Positions 26,294 through 34,348 are shown, numbered from the stretch's first letter. The stretch: DNA of 64,000 nt from Epilithonimonas zeae (GCF_023278365.1 NZ_CP075338.1:3844001-3908000), one strand, 5' to 3'. Notes: generated by a model from the sequence alone, not told the origin. Program-made: numbers and translations.

Positions 26294-26875
26294 CTAATGT
26301 TTCCTTTTGTGATAATTCAAAAGATACTTTCCTTTCTCAGAGCCTTTGGAAAAATTACCACTTAGTTCCCATAGATAACGGGCATTGGCTCTCGCATCTT
26401 CGTTACTGAAGTTTTCATACTCGATTCTGTAGATAGAACTGAATAACCGTGAACGCCCAACACCGTGATGACAATGGATGAGTACAGGATAATTCTTCTT
26501 ATCATCCATAATCTTCAGAAACTTCTGAACTGTGCTATCTTGTGGAATTTGGTCTGTTGGCAGGTTGAAATAATTAACGTCGGAAATTTTATTTATAGCA
26601 TTTTCTTCGGCACCAACCTGCTTTTTGGTTTCGGGATTCAGTTCGGTCTGTTCTTCACCGTCGCGTAGGTCGATAACTGTTTTTATTTTATGGTCTTTTA
26701 GAAATTCTGGTAATTTGTCAGGTGCAACCACACCAGAGTTATAAACTTTATTTTCTGAGATGGTCACCAGATTGTAACGGGCTTTTTTCTGATAAAAAAC
26801 GAATCCTGAAATAAAGATCGCTATCATTATAAAAAGAAAAATGATTCTTTTCATTGTTGTACTTTTTAATTTCAT
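26294..26875 (-). CDS. Membrane-anchored dual-specificity-type protein phosphatase
   Basis: About 193 residues with an N-terminal anchor (MKRIIFLFIMIAIFISGFVFY) and a Cys-based phosphatase domain facing the periplasm. The signature HCHHGVGRSR is HCx5R with the nucleophile Cys and phosphate-binding Arg; TVIDLRDGEE supplies the acid-loop region. Substrate unknown; such proteins may act on phosphotyrosine, phosphoinositides or inorganic phosphate esters. The start is uncertain: ATG 26875, ATG 26854 (MKRII) and ATG 26920, which overlaps the arr stop by 11 bases. It follows arr and may be co-transcribed. Confidence 0.78.
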   Translation of the reverse strand: MKLKSTTMKRIIFLFIMIAIFISGFVFYQKKARYNLVTISENKVYNSGVVAPDKLPEFLKDHKIKTVIDLRDGEEQTELNPETKKQVGAEENAINKISDVNYFNLPTDQIPQDSTVQKFLKIMDDKKNYPVLIHCHHGVGRSRLFSSIYRIEYENFSNEDARANARYLWELSGNFSKGSEKGKYLLNYHKRKH

Positions 26876-26909
26876 AAAGTTTAAAGTTTTGAAATAAATC
26901 AATCGTGCA

Positions 26910-27359
26910 TTATTCATCATTTAGAGAATCCACGCCATCATCTTTTAGTTTTGCCAAAGCCGTTTTCATACTTTCTACCTGCTCTTTTGGGTGACCCTTC
27001 CAAATGCTGACTTCTCCCACAATTCTGAAAGGTAAAGTAGATCGGTAGGATTTTGTTGGATTACCCGGGAATTTTCTATCCGTCAGATCGGGATCGTCTT
27101 CTATATCGCCTGTTGGTTCTACGAGGTAAATTCTTTCACGTCCTTCTCCAACTGCTAGTTCTGCACCCCAAATAGCAGCATCTAATGTAGCGCTGAGAAA
27201 AATATACTTGGCGTTTTTTCGCTTTCCAAAATTCGAGGTTTTTCCAGGCTCTATCAGTTGTCCCAGTTGTAGGTCAGCTTTTGTTCCGTGGAAATAGGTT
27301 TGGGAAAAAGGAGTTGGATTTCCCAAATTGGGAATATTGTGACGCTCTTCAGTCTCCAT
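26910..27359 (-). CDS. arr: NAD(+)--rifampin ADP-ribosyltransferase (Arr family)
   Basis: Cytoplasmic enzyme that transfers ADP-ribose from NAD+ to rifamycins and so inactivates them. The 149-residue protein is full length and matches Arr along its whole length: YFHGTKADLQLGQLIEPGKTSNFG near the N-terminus, IFLSATLDAAIWGAELAVGEGRERIYLVEPTG in the middle, and NPTKSYRSTLPFRIVGEVSIWKGH at the end. The His of FHGT and the Asp of DAA correspond to the NAD-site and catalytic residues of Arr. No mobile element flanks it, so it looks chromosomal rather than integron-borne. Other natural targets of Arr-like enzymes are possible. Confidence 0.9.
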   Translation of the reverse strand: METEERHNIPNLGNPTPFSQTYFHGTKADLQLGQLIEPGKTSNFGKRKNAKYIFLSATLDAAIWGAELAVGEGRERIYLVEPTGDIEDDPDLTDRKFPGNPTKSYRSTLPFRIVGEVSIWKGHPKEQVESMKTALAKLKDDGVDSLNDE

Positions 27360-27400
27360 TATTTAAATATATTGATTTCTATTTTAAAATTAATTTTACT

Positions 27401-28768
27401 TTAATCTCCACCACCACATCCACCACAGCTACTGCAAGAACTACCACAACTGCTTCCGCAAGATGAACTGCTACCGCTATCATTTCCAAAATAATTGTTC
27501 TTTTCTGTGTAACTTATGACTGGAATAAAAGTGGCTGTCAAAACTGCAGCACCTGTGAGAAAATATTGCCATTGCCAAGCGTCTTGGATCTGCCTTGTTG
27601 GGAGAATCTCAGTTTTGTATAAATCAGGAATGGTTTTGGTGGAAAACAGTTTCGTAAGTCTGTTCAGATAATAGATAATTAAAACAATCAAAATTACGGT
27701 AATCATCAAAATTTGAAAGACAGGTTTTTCTCTCAGAATTCCGGTTATTAATCGGATGAAACCCAGCAATAATAAACTATTTAAAATAACAAAATTGGTG
27801 TAAAACAAGTTTCCGAATTTCTTCGATTTGATAATATACTTTTGAAATGCATCAGCCCATTTTGCAGTATTCGAGAATATAGGTTTATTCATCAATTGTC
27901 TTAACAAAGCAGTGTAATGTGTCCTTCCTGATTCTTCCAAGGTTGCGATTACTTGTAACTCTTTTTGCGAATTAAGCTTTTTAGATTTCAACAAATCAAT
28001 GGTTTTATCTGGGTTGATGAAGATGATGTTTCTATCAATTAATTCGTTGACAGTTCCATTGATGATATTATCAAGTCTTTGAGTCTTTAAATAAACCAAT
28101 TCATAAGGCTCGAGCCGATAAATAAAAGAATTTTTATCGAAGCCTTTTGTTATATTTTTAAGTTTAATTCGATTATAAAATTCCAGTCCGGCAAATGTCA
28201 AAATACTTAAACTAATAAATCCAATGACGAAATAAGGATTGTTGATTTCAATATAAATAGGCTTCAAAAAAAAGTAAAAAGGTACAACAAGAGCAATGAA
28301 ACCAAGAATACCAAAGACCAAAAAAGTTCTGATTTTGAATCTGGCTTTTTCAAGGTTCAGGCTGTCAAACATACCGGGATAGTCCCAAATACTTTTAGGT
28401 TGCTCTCCAAAAACATCAGAATATAGTTTCTGAGTTCTTTCTTTTGCCTGACTGAATTTTTCAAATTCTGCTCTATTGTGTGTCGAAGGAATGTGTTGGA
28501 TTTGCTTACCAATTAAAGTACAAAAGTTTTGATACGATTGTGTGAAAATCAAGTGCTGATGCCAAACCGTATCTACAATTTCAGATGGAGAAACCATCAT
28601 CTCAGAAGTAGCTGCCAGATACATAAACTTTTTGTACTCCAGAATCGCCAACTCTGTAAAAGCCTCTGTCCAGAAATTTTCATTGGCAAGACGGGTCGTA
28701 AATCCATATTCACTCGGTGGATCGTCAAAATCAAACTGAAGTATCTCGTCCCAAAGTTCTTTGTTCAT
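27401..28768 (-). CDS. TIGR04222-type membrane protein with glycine/cysteine-rich tail
   Basis: A 455-residue protein. The N-terminal 100 residues resemble the glycine-rich-domain-containing family (EYKKFMYLAATSEMMVSPSEIVDTVWHQHLIFTQSYQNFC, with the WHxH motif). Hydrophobic pairs follow at about 145-190, 320-375 and 400-420. The last 25 residues are almost entirely Gly, Ser and Cys (CGSSCGSSCSSCGGCGGGD). This agrees with TIGR04222 proteins, whose function is unknown. Two of the cysteines per turn could bind metal or be lipid-modified; this is a guess. It is separated by 31 bases from the small membrane gene upstream and by 41 from arr downstream. Confidence 0.72.
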   Translation of the reverse strand: MNKELWDEILQFDFDDPPSEYGFTTRLANENFWTEAFTELAILEYKKFMYLAATSEMMVSPSEIVDTVWHQHLIFTQSYQNFCTLIGKQIQHIPSTHNRAEFEKFSQAKERTQKLYSDVFGEQPKSIWDYPGMFDSLNLEKARFKIRTFLVFGILGFIALVVPFYFFLKPIYIEINNPYFVIGFISLSILTFAGLEFYNRIKLKNITKGFDKNSFIYRLEPYELVYLKTQRLDNIINGTVNELIDRNIIFINPDKTIDLLKSKKLNSQKELQVIATLEESGRTHYTALLRQLMNKPIFSNTAKWADAFQKYIIKSKKFGNLFYTNFVILNSLLLLGFIRLITGILREKPVFQILMITVILIVLIIYYLNRLTKLFSTKTIPDLYKTEILPTRQIQDAWQWQYFLTGAAVLTATFIPVISYTEKNNYFGNDSGSSSSCGSSCGSSCSSCGGCGGGD

Positions 28769-28799
28769 AAAGTTATGGATAATTTATGCAGTAATACTT

Positions 28800-28991
28800 C
28801 TATTTCTCTGCCTTCTTTCTGAAATTTTTCACCAAAACAAAAGCCGCAAACAAAAGCGTGACTGTATAAAGAATAGCCAAAGCGGGTTTTTCGACAGTCA
28901 TTGTTTTGAAATCGATTTGTTTGTACAATGCTGAGCCAACAATCAGAGCGACAACAAGCATTGTGAAGATGGGAGCTTTATTATTTTCCAT
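28800..28991 (-). CDS. Small membrane protein
   Basis: A 63-residue protein with two hydrophobic segments (IFTMLVVALIVGSALY and LAILYTVTLLFAAFVLV) and a basic C-terminus (KNFRKKAEK). Not recognised. It lies 31 bases upstream of the TIGR04222-type gene on the same strand and probably shares its transcript. Confidence 0.65.
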   Translation of the reverse strand: MENNKAPIFTMLVVALIVGSALYKQIDFKTMTVEKPALAILYTVTLLFAAFVLVKNFRKKAEK

Positions 28992-29129
28992 AGTTTAGTT
29001 TTAACTTATTAAATTCAAATATACAATTAATAAGAATACATATAGAATCATAAAATCTGCCTATCATTTATATCAATTCTTGTTGGATTGGTAAAAATAA
29101 AGAAGCGATGCTCGGCTTGTGTGAGTAGA

Positions 29130-29387
29130 AGTAAATTACAGACCAGACATTTCGCCTTCACAGCAGACAAAGATTATATCCTGAATCTTGCTGTTATTTC
29201 CTCAAAAACAAAAATCTAAAACCTTACAATTTTCTGAAAGATGGCTTGGATAAACCCTATGGGTTTCGCGTGGATGCCCGCTTTAGCGGTTTATTTCAAC
29301 GATCCGGATGGCAATCAATTGGAATCTATTTCAATTTTAGAAAGTAAAAGTAAACCTGAATTAGATATTATGAAGACCGGCTGGTAA
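29130..29387 (+). pseudogene. Remnant of a glyoxalase/VOC-fold gene
   Basis: One plus-strand frame reads TRHFAFTADKDYILNLAVI, then two in-frame stops (TAA 29217, TGA 29235), then KMAWINPMGFAWMPALAVYFNDPDGNQLESISIL and ends MKTGW-stop at 29387. The WMPA(x)AVYFxDPDGNQLE segment and the PEL tail are typical of the C-terminal strand and metal-Glu region of VOC-family enzymes. The N-terminal half is absent and there is no start codon. The rest of the gap 28992-29411 shows nothing else. Confidence 0.6.
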
Positions 29388-29411
29388 AAAGGTAATGAGT
29401 ATTAAAATGAA

Positions 29412-30221
29412 TTATATATTCCCAATCACAAACATATTTTCCATTGTTGGAACGGCGCTTCCGCCTTCTTTTTCAAGCGTTATGGCAAATGCCTGAGCAT
29501 TCGGAATATTAGATAGTGCAATTTTGCTGTCTTTATCTTCAGAATACATTCCCGCACTTACAGGTTTTCCATCTACAATGGCCCAAAGCTGATACTGAGT
29601 ACCATCTTTTGTTTTTGGGAGGCTATTTGCACTGAGGTAAACATCTTTAGACGCCTTATCCCAATAAACAATAGCTTTAGATTCAGGATGTTTTTCTACA
29701 CCAGCCAATACGATTTTGATCATATTAGGATTGGAGGATATATCTAATCTTTGTTCCAAATCCTTCATCGCAAGATTCTGAGATTCTTTTTGGGATTGGA
29801 GTTCAGCAATCTGTTGTTCGTTTTTGGATTGGATATTCATCCAGAAAAGATTAGCTGCCAAACTGAATAGTAATAAAAGCGATGCCGCAACAGTGATAAT
29901 CTTCCAGCTATTTATTTTTCTGATTTTACGATCTGGTTCATTTCTTACCTCATTGATATCTGTTGGGATTCCGGAAAGATTGGATTCAATAGTTTGTTCT
30001 TGTTGAATTTTGTTCCAAATCTTCGATTTCAAATCAGTGGGAGGTTTTACAGCCTGAGCGGTTGCGAGATCTTCCAATGTTTTTTGTGCTTCTTCGAAAG
30101 CCGCTTTTACTTCAGCATTGTTCTTCATCACACACTCCAAAATACCTGCTTCCTCGGGAGAAGCAAAACCTAGAATATAAGATTCTATAATTCCGGATGA
30201 TATGTATTCTTTAGTGTTCAA
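29412..30221 (-). CDS. Anti-sigma factor, RskA family
   Basis: Membrane anti-sigma factor of 269 residues. A cytosolic zinc-less anti-sigma domain (about 1-75: YISSGIIESYILGFASPEEAGILECVMKNNAEVKAAFEE) precedes one helix (WKIITVAASLLLLFSLAANLFW, near 102-123), a coiled-coil (NEQQIAELQSQKESQNLAMKDLEQRL) and a periplasmic RskA domain (SKAIVYWDKASKDVYLSANSLPKTKDGTQYQLWAIVDGKPVSAGMY). It starts one base after the sigma-factor stop, so the two are co-translated. It should hold the sigma factor inactive until proteolysis. Confidence 0.9.
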   Translation of the reverse strand: MNTKEYISSGIIESYILGFASPEEAGILECVMKNNAEVKAAFEEAQKTLEDLATAQAVKPPTDLKSKIWNKIQQEQTIESNLSGIPTDINEVRNEPDRKIRKINSWKIITVAASLLLLFSLAANLFWMNIQSKNEQQIAELQSQKESQNLAMKDLEQRLDISSNPNMIKIVLAGVEKHPESKAIVYWDKASKDVYLSANSLPKTKDGTQYQLWAIVDGKPVSAGMYSEDKDSKIALSNIPNAQAFAITLEKEGGSAVPTMENMFVIGNI

Positions 30222-30222
30222 T

Positions 30223-30789
30223 TTATTGATAATCTTTTAGCAAGTCCTTTAACTTCATCAGTGCGTTCCTCATTTTGGTTTTTACAGTGCCGAGAGGTAT
30301 TTTCAGCTTTTCAGATATTTCGTTTTGAGTGAATCCTTGATAATAGGCTAAATTAATCAATTCCTGCTTATCTGTTTCAAGAGTTTCCAACACATTTTTA
30401 ATTCCGATAAAATCAGATTCTTCATTAGTTGTTGAAAGTTCTGCAGTGTTATATACGAAATCCGGCAGAGGTTGGTTTTTGAGTTCATTCTGAAATCCTT
30501 TAGACTTCAGATAATCAATTGCTGTATTTCGGGCGATATTGATCATCCAGGTATAAAAACGACCTTTCGAAGCATCATATTGATGAATCGAATTCCAAAT
30601 TTTCACAAAAACTTCCTGGATAACATCTTCAGTATATTCTTTGGAGCAGACAATTCGGAGGATAACACCATACAAAGCACCCGAATAGTGATCATACAAA
30701 TGATGAAAACCATTTTCGTTTTTCTCTCTTAGTAAGACGAGAAGTTGCTCTTCCGAATAGTTTGTTTTGATAAATGACGATTTAGTAAT
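30223..30789 (-). CDS. ECF RNA polymerase sigma factor (SigK-like), start unresolved
   Basis: Sigma-70 family group IV factor. Region 2 (YDHYSGALYGVILRIVCSKEYTEDVIQEVFVKIWNSIHQYD, and FYTWMINIARNTAIDYLKS) and region 4 (INLAYYQGFTQNEISEKLKIPLGTVKTKMRNALMKL) are complete. Reading from TTG 30699 gives 158 residues, but the frame continues upstream to 30789 with expected N-terminal region 2.1 sequence (NYSEEQLLVLLREKNENGFHHLYDHY). That extension has no ATG, GTG or TTG: only ATT 30789 or ATC 30771. A TACATTTG box (minus strand 30798-30791) sits directly in front. Coordinates give the maximal frame. It is partnered with the RskA-type anti-sigma factor downstream. Confidence 0.82.
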   Translation of the reverse strand: MTKSSFIKTNYSEEQLLVLLREKNENGFHHLYDHYSGALYGVILRIVCSKEYTEDVIQEVFVKIWNSIHQYDASKGRFYTWMINIARNTAIDYLKSKGFQNELKNQPLPDFVYNTAELSTTNEESDFIGIKNVLETLETDKQELINLAYYQGFTQNEISEKLKIPLGTVKTKMRNALMKLKDLLKDYQ

Positions 30790-30790
30790 T

Positions 30791-30798
30791 CAAATGTA
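30791..30798 (-). promoter_or_regulatory. Predicted -7 box of the sigma/anti-sigma operon
   Basis: TACATTTG on the minus strand immediately before the open frame of the sigma gene. In the divergent 243-bp region 30790-31032, no second clear box was found for the plus-strand fasciclin gene, which may use the ECF factor. Confidence 0.45.
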
Positions 30799-31032
30799 AC
30801 AAAATAAAAGCCAACATAAATAAAATGTGAAAATATTTTTAAATCATTAATTATAATCTATATCTGTTCAAAATTTTTTAAATAAAATATCAATGTATTT
30901 TGAATTAATTTAAAAATAATCACCTGATTAACAATGATTTAAAATAAAATGTGAAATTTTTTAAATCCAAAAGACCATCGCTGTCGTAAATCATTTTATC
31001 AGTGAATAATATTAATCAAAAAATAAACTAAA

Positions 31033-31602
31033 ATGAACAAACAATCAAAAATCGCAGTGCTGGGAATGATGGCTTTATCATTCGCCTTTAGTGGAAATCT
31101 TACTGCACAGACAATGAAGGAAAAAACAGTAATGGTGGGCGGAGCAGCAATGTATCCTTCCAAAAACATTATAGAAAACGCAATGAATTCTAAAGACCAC
31201 AAGACTTTGGTTGCTGCTGTAAAAGCGGCGGGTTTGGTAGAAACATTGGAAGGCAAAGGACCATTTACGGTTTTGGCACCAACAGATGAAGCGTTCTCAA
31301 AATTACCAAAAGGAACAGTTGAAAATCTTGTTAAACCGGAAAATAAAACGATGCTGACAAAAATCCTGACTTATCACGTACTGTCAGGAAAATACAATGC
31401 GAAACAAATCTGGGCTGCTGTAAAAGCAGGCAACGGAAAAGCAATGATGAAAACAGTAGAAGGACAAGATGTTACTTTTTGGACAAAAGGTAAAGATCTT
31501 TATGTGCGAGATGCTAAAGGTATGGACGCGAAAGTGACTATTGCTGATGTTAACCAGTCCAATGGTGTGATCCATGTGATTGATACGGTTTTGATGCCGT
31601 AA
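31033..31602 (+). CDS. Fasciclin domain-containing secreted protein
   Basis: A 189-residue exported protein: signal peptide [26 protein letters not shown] and one FAS1 domain (about 50-187). FAS1 motifs are visible: [44 protein letters not shown] (H1 box region), [15 protein letters not shown], and [13 protein letters not shown] (H2 box). FAS1 proteins are cell-surface adhesins. It is divergent from an RskA-family anti-sigma/ECF sigma pair, the same partners that control the FAS1 proteins MPT70/MPT83 in mycobacteria. It is followed by two ferritin-like genes. Confidence 0.92.
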   Translation: MNKQSKIAVLGMMALSFAFSGNLTAQTMKEKTVMVGGAAMYPSKNIIENAMNSKDHKTLVAAVKAAGLVETLEGKGPFTVLAPTDEAFSKLPKGTVENLVKPENKTMLTKILTYHVLSGKYNAKQIWAAVKAGNGKAMMKTVEGQDVTFWTKGKDLYVRDAKGMDAKVTIADVNQSNGVIHVIDTVLMP

Positions 31603-31611
31603 GTAGTTGAT

Positions 31612-31641
31612 AAGGCGGCGTAATATTTATGCTGCCTTTTC
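31612..31641 (+). terminator. Possible terminator or attenuator after the fasciclin gene
   Basis: 8-bp stem aaggcggc / gctgcctt (one G-T pair), 11-base loop, followed by TTTTCT. The T-tract is short, so read-through into the ferritin-like genes is likely. Confidence 0.45.
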
Positions 31642-31680
31642 TGATTTCTTAATAGATACCAAATACTAAAAAATAATATT

Positions 31681-32397
31681 ATGAGAAAAACGATTAATGT
31701 ATCCAATCAGGGAGTAACCCTAGATACAGGAAGAAGAAACTTTTTAAAATTGAGTGGTGTAGGATTAGCTATTGCTGGACTTACGCTTGTAGGATGTAAC
31801 GATGATGATATGATCATTGGTGGAAACAACGGTAATGTTTTCGACCTTGGAAAAGGTGATGTCGGAGTTCTTAATTATGCTTATGCTTTGGAACAGCTGG
31901 AAGCAGATTTTTATACCAAGGTGGTAAATAATTTTTACTCAGGGATATCCAGTGTGGAAAAGGAACTTTTTACAGATTTGTATCATCATGAGGTAATCCA
32001 CAGAGATTTCTTCAAAGCGGCAATTGGTGGTGCTGCTCCGAACAGTATTCTTCCAACTTTGGAATTCCAGTATCCTAATGTCAATTTTAGTGATAGAAAT
32101 TCAGTGCTGGCAACGGCAAAAGCTTTGGAGGATACTGGTGTAGCAGCTTATAACGGCGCAGGAAAATATATTACCAATGCAGATTATCTTGTGATTGCAG
32201 GTAAAATAGTTTCTGTAGAAGCAAGACACGCTTCGGCCATCAGAAACCTGATTAAACCTGGTTCGGCAGATTTCTCGGGAGACGATGTAATCGATGCTAA
32301 CGGGTTGGATTTGGCAAAAGAACCAAAAGATATTGTGATGGCTGCGGGCGGATTTATCAAAACACCATTCACCTGGAAAGAAAGAAACATCGGTTAA
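31681..32397 (+). CDS. Ferritin-like domain protein with Tat/lipoprotein signal
   Basis: A 238-residue exported protein. The N-terminus has a twin-arginine signal (TGRRNFLKLSG) running into a lipobox (LTLVGC, Cys near residue 39), so it is probably exported folded and lipid-anchored. The mature part is a DUF/ferritin-like four-helix bundle (YAYALEQLEADFYTKVVNNF, LYHHEVIHRDFFKAAIGG, ALEDTGVAAYNGAGKYI, SVEARHASAIRNLI), with Glu and His (ExxH and EARH) spaced as in di-iron carboxylate proteins. Metal content is inferred. It is followed 27 bases later by a related gene. Confidence 0.85.
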   Translation: MRKTINVSNQGVTLDTGRRNFLKLSGVGLAIAGLTLVGCNDDDMIIGGNNGNVFDLGKGDVGVLNYAYALEQLEADFYTKVVNNFYSGISSVEKELFTDLYHHEVIHRDFFKAAIGGAAPNSILPTLEFQYPNVNFSDRNSVLATAKALEDTGVAAYNGAGKYITNADYLVIAGKIVSVEARHASAIRNLIKPGSADFSGDDVIDANGLDLAKEPKDIVMAAGGFIKTPFTWKERNIG

Positions 32398-32424
32398 TTT
32401 ATTCATCTTTTAAATTCAATTATT

Positions 32425-33237
32425 ATGAACATTCTTAAAATATTAGATAAGCTTTCTGATGACAAATTCTTTACTGCAGAAGCTTCAAGATTAGATGCAA
32501 TTACAAATATTACCAACTTTGGGAAGAAAGCAGCAGTGGCTGCAATTCCTTTAGGATTAGGTGCCTTAATGACAACACCTGTAAAAGGCGAAACCACAAA
32601 AGCTGAATCATCATTTGCTTTCAAGAGTACATTAACAGATGCTTTGCAATTGGCTTTGGTTTTAGAATACCTTGAGGATGAGTACTACAGAATGGGATTA
32701 GCAACTTCAGGGCTAATTCCAAATGCTGATAGAATCGTTTTTTCACAGATTTCAAAACACGAGACTGCTCACGTTGCTTTTCTAAAGAGTGCTTTAACAT
32801 CCTTAGGACAAACACCTGGTGCTAAACCAACCTTTGATTTTACAGCAAAAGGCAATTTCTCGCCGTTTACAGATTACAACCAGTTTTTGATTCTGGCTCA
32901 GGCTTTCGAAGATACGGGAGTGCGGGCTTACAAAGGCCAGGCTGGTAATGTAATGTCCAACAAAGATGTGTTGACCGCCGCTTTGCAAATCCATTCGGTG
33001 GAAGCAAGACATGCTTCTCAGGTCAGAAGAATGAGAGCAAACAAAGGTTGGATAGAGTTGGCTGATGGTGGTAATATGCCGTCAGCTACTAATCCAGTCT
33101 ATGCTGGAGAACAAAATACCAATCAGGCAGGCTTCAATACAGCAACTGCTTTTGGGGATAAGGCAGGTTCTGCATCGTACGATGAGCCAATGAGCGGAAG
33201 CGATGCACAGACTATTGCATCATTGTTTATTGCATAG
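32425..33237 (+). CDS. Ferritin-like domain protein
   Basis: A 270-residue protein paralogous in layout to the preceding one. Helices show the same motif order: ALQLALVLEYLEDEYYRMGL, FSQISKHETAHVAFLKSAL (HETAH), AQAFEDTGVRAYKGQAGNV, IHSVEARHASQVRRMRA, again a likely di-iron site. Its N-terminal hydrophobic stretch (about 32-52, KKAAVAAIPLGLGALMTTPVKG) looks like a signal but has no RR motif or lipobox, so localisation is uncertain. The pair may store or detoxify iron or act as a stress oxidase in the envelope; function is not known. Confidence 0.85.
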   Translation: MNILKILDKLSDDKFFTAEASRLDAITNITNFGKKAAVAAIPLGLGALMTTPVKGETTKAESSFAFKSTLTDALQLALVLEYLEDEYYRMGLATSGLIPNADRIVFSQISKHETAHVAFLKSALTSLGQTPGAKPTFDFTAKGNFSPFTDYNQFLILAQAFEDTGVRAYKGQAGNVMSNKDVLTAALQIHSVEARHASQVRRMRANKGWIELADGGNMPSATNPVYAGEQNTNQAGFNTATAFGDKAGSASYDEPMSGSDAQTIASLFIA

Positions 33238-33339
33238 ACCTTACATAGTATATTTTGGTAAATCATTTTTCAGTTTCGGCTGGGAAATGATTTTTGTTTT
33301 AAGGGGAAGTAAAGTTTGGTGTTACTTTCAGTAAAAAAT

Positions 33340-33366
33340 AAAACCGCTTTCCTGGAAACGGTTTTT
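33340..33366. terminator. Terminator after the ferritin-like gene pair
   Basis: Arms aaaccg / cggttt around ctttcctggaaa, with T-rich sequence after it and A-rich sequence before it, so it may act on both convergent transcripts. Confidence 0.6.
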
Positions 33367-33380
33367 ATTTATTATAGTAA

Positions 33381-33737
33381 TTATTCTACAGTCACAGATT
33401 TCTTAGGCGATACCGTACATTTTCCCTTATCCAGATTCACATTGGTTTTTACTTCGTAAGTGCCACTGGTGCTATAAGTGTGTGAAATTGTTTTATTGGT
33501 TGTGGTAGTTTTGTTACCATCTCCAAAATCCCACTCTACAGAAGTCAGTGTTTTTTCACCGCTGTAACTTATGGTGAAATCTAACTGCTTTGGATTTGTG
33601 GTAGAGATATCGTAATGCATAGAAGTGAGTATAGCTTCGCCAAGACAGTCTACAGCAGCTTCCTCAGCTTTTCTGCAGGAGTTGGTTGTTAGTGCAAAGC
33701 AGAAAAATAATAACAGGTAAAAAATTCTTAGTTTCAT
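33381..33737 (-). CDS. PKD-domain lipoprotein
   Basis: A 118-residue lipoprotein (signal MKLRIFYLLLFFCFALTTNSC with lipobox-like TTNSC) with one PKD-type Ig fold: YSGEKTLTSVEWDFGDGNKTTTTNKTISHTYSTSGTYEVKTNV. The WDFGDG motif is diagnostic of PKD. Role unknown; often in surface proteins. It is the second gene of a minus-strand pair, 17 bases after the upstream lipoprotein gene's stop. Confidence 0.82.
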   Translation of the reverse strand: MKLRIFYLLLFFCFALTTNSCRKAEEAAVDCLGEAILTSMHYDISTTNPKQLDFTISYSGEKTLTSVEWDFGDGNKTTTTNKTISHTYSTSGTYEVKTNVNLDKGKCTVSPKKSVTVE

Positions 33738-33754
33738 AATGTGAGATTTTAGTT

Positions 33755-34348
33755 TTAAAAGGTATAATCTTTAGCGTTGTTGTTTGGAAAGATAACTATC
33801 ACCTTGTCACTTGGTTTTTCAGAAGTCTGAGAAACAATCGAAGGGTTGGAAGGATACTTCCCGTTCTTATAAGTTAAGGCTTTCCATTGGTCACCATCCT
33901 GAAGGTACAGGATCTTCCATCCATTTTTCATCTCAGAATCCACATAGATGGGCGGTCTGATAACCGTGAATTTCGTAATAGGCTGCAGATGGTCATTCAG
34001 TAAAATCATAGAGCAGCCTCCTGTTCCACAAAAATAAGGCGTTGAAAAACTCACAAACACTTCCATTTTACCTTCATCGTTGAGGTCGATGGTATTGTAG
34101 CGGAATTTCCGATCATTCATCCCAATGGATTTCAGGTCTGCAGGAGTCAAATAGTCGTTAGCAATATAATGGGCTATTTTTTCGGTAATAGCTCTCTGAT
34201 TGTCAGGCTGAATCTGGGGTTTAGCTGTTACGCTGTCACTCAAGGAGATTTTTTGAGGTTCTGACGATGAGGTTTGCTCCGTTTTACTGCAACTGAATAC
34301 CGAAACCGTAGCTAGAATTAGTCCTCTAATTATGATACTGTTTTTCAT
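33755..34348 (-). CDS. Hypothetical lipoprotein
   Basis: Not recognised. It is 197 residues with a lipoprotein signal (MKNSIIIRGLILATVSVFSCSK, Cys at 20). The mature part has KIAHYIANDYLTPADLKSIGMNDRKFRYNTIDLNDEGKMEVFVSF, then YFCGTGGCSMILLND, with a possible disulfide CGTGGC. This resembles periplasmic proteins of the YARHG/lipoprotein-like type, but I cannot name it. Confidence 0.68.
   Translation of the reverse strand: MKNSIIIRGLILATVSVFSCSKTEQTSSSEPQKISLSDSVTAKPQIQPDNQRAITEKIAHYIANDYLTPADLKSIGMNDRKFRYNTIDLNDEGKMEVFVSFSTPYFCGTGGCSMILLNDHLQPITKFTVIRPPIYVDSEMKNGWKILYLQDGDQWKALTYKNGKYPSNPSIVSQTSEKPSDKVIVIFPNNNAKDYTF

Noticed and set aside
29231-29387. Intact VOC enzyme at 29130-29387
   Set aside because: Two in-frame stops and a missing N-terminal half leave no complete frame.
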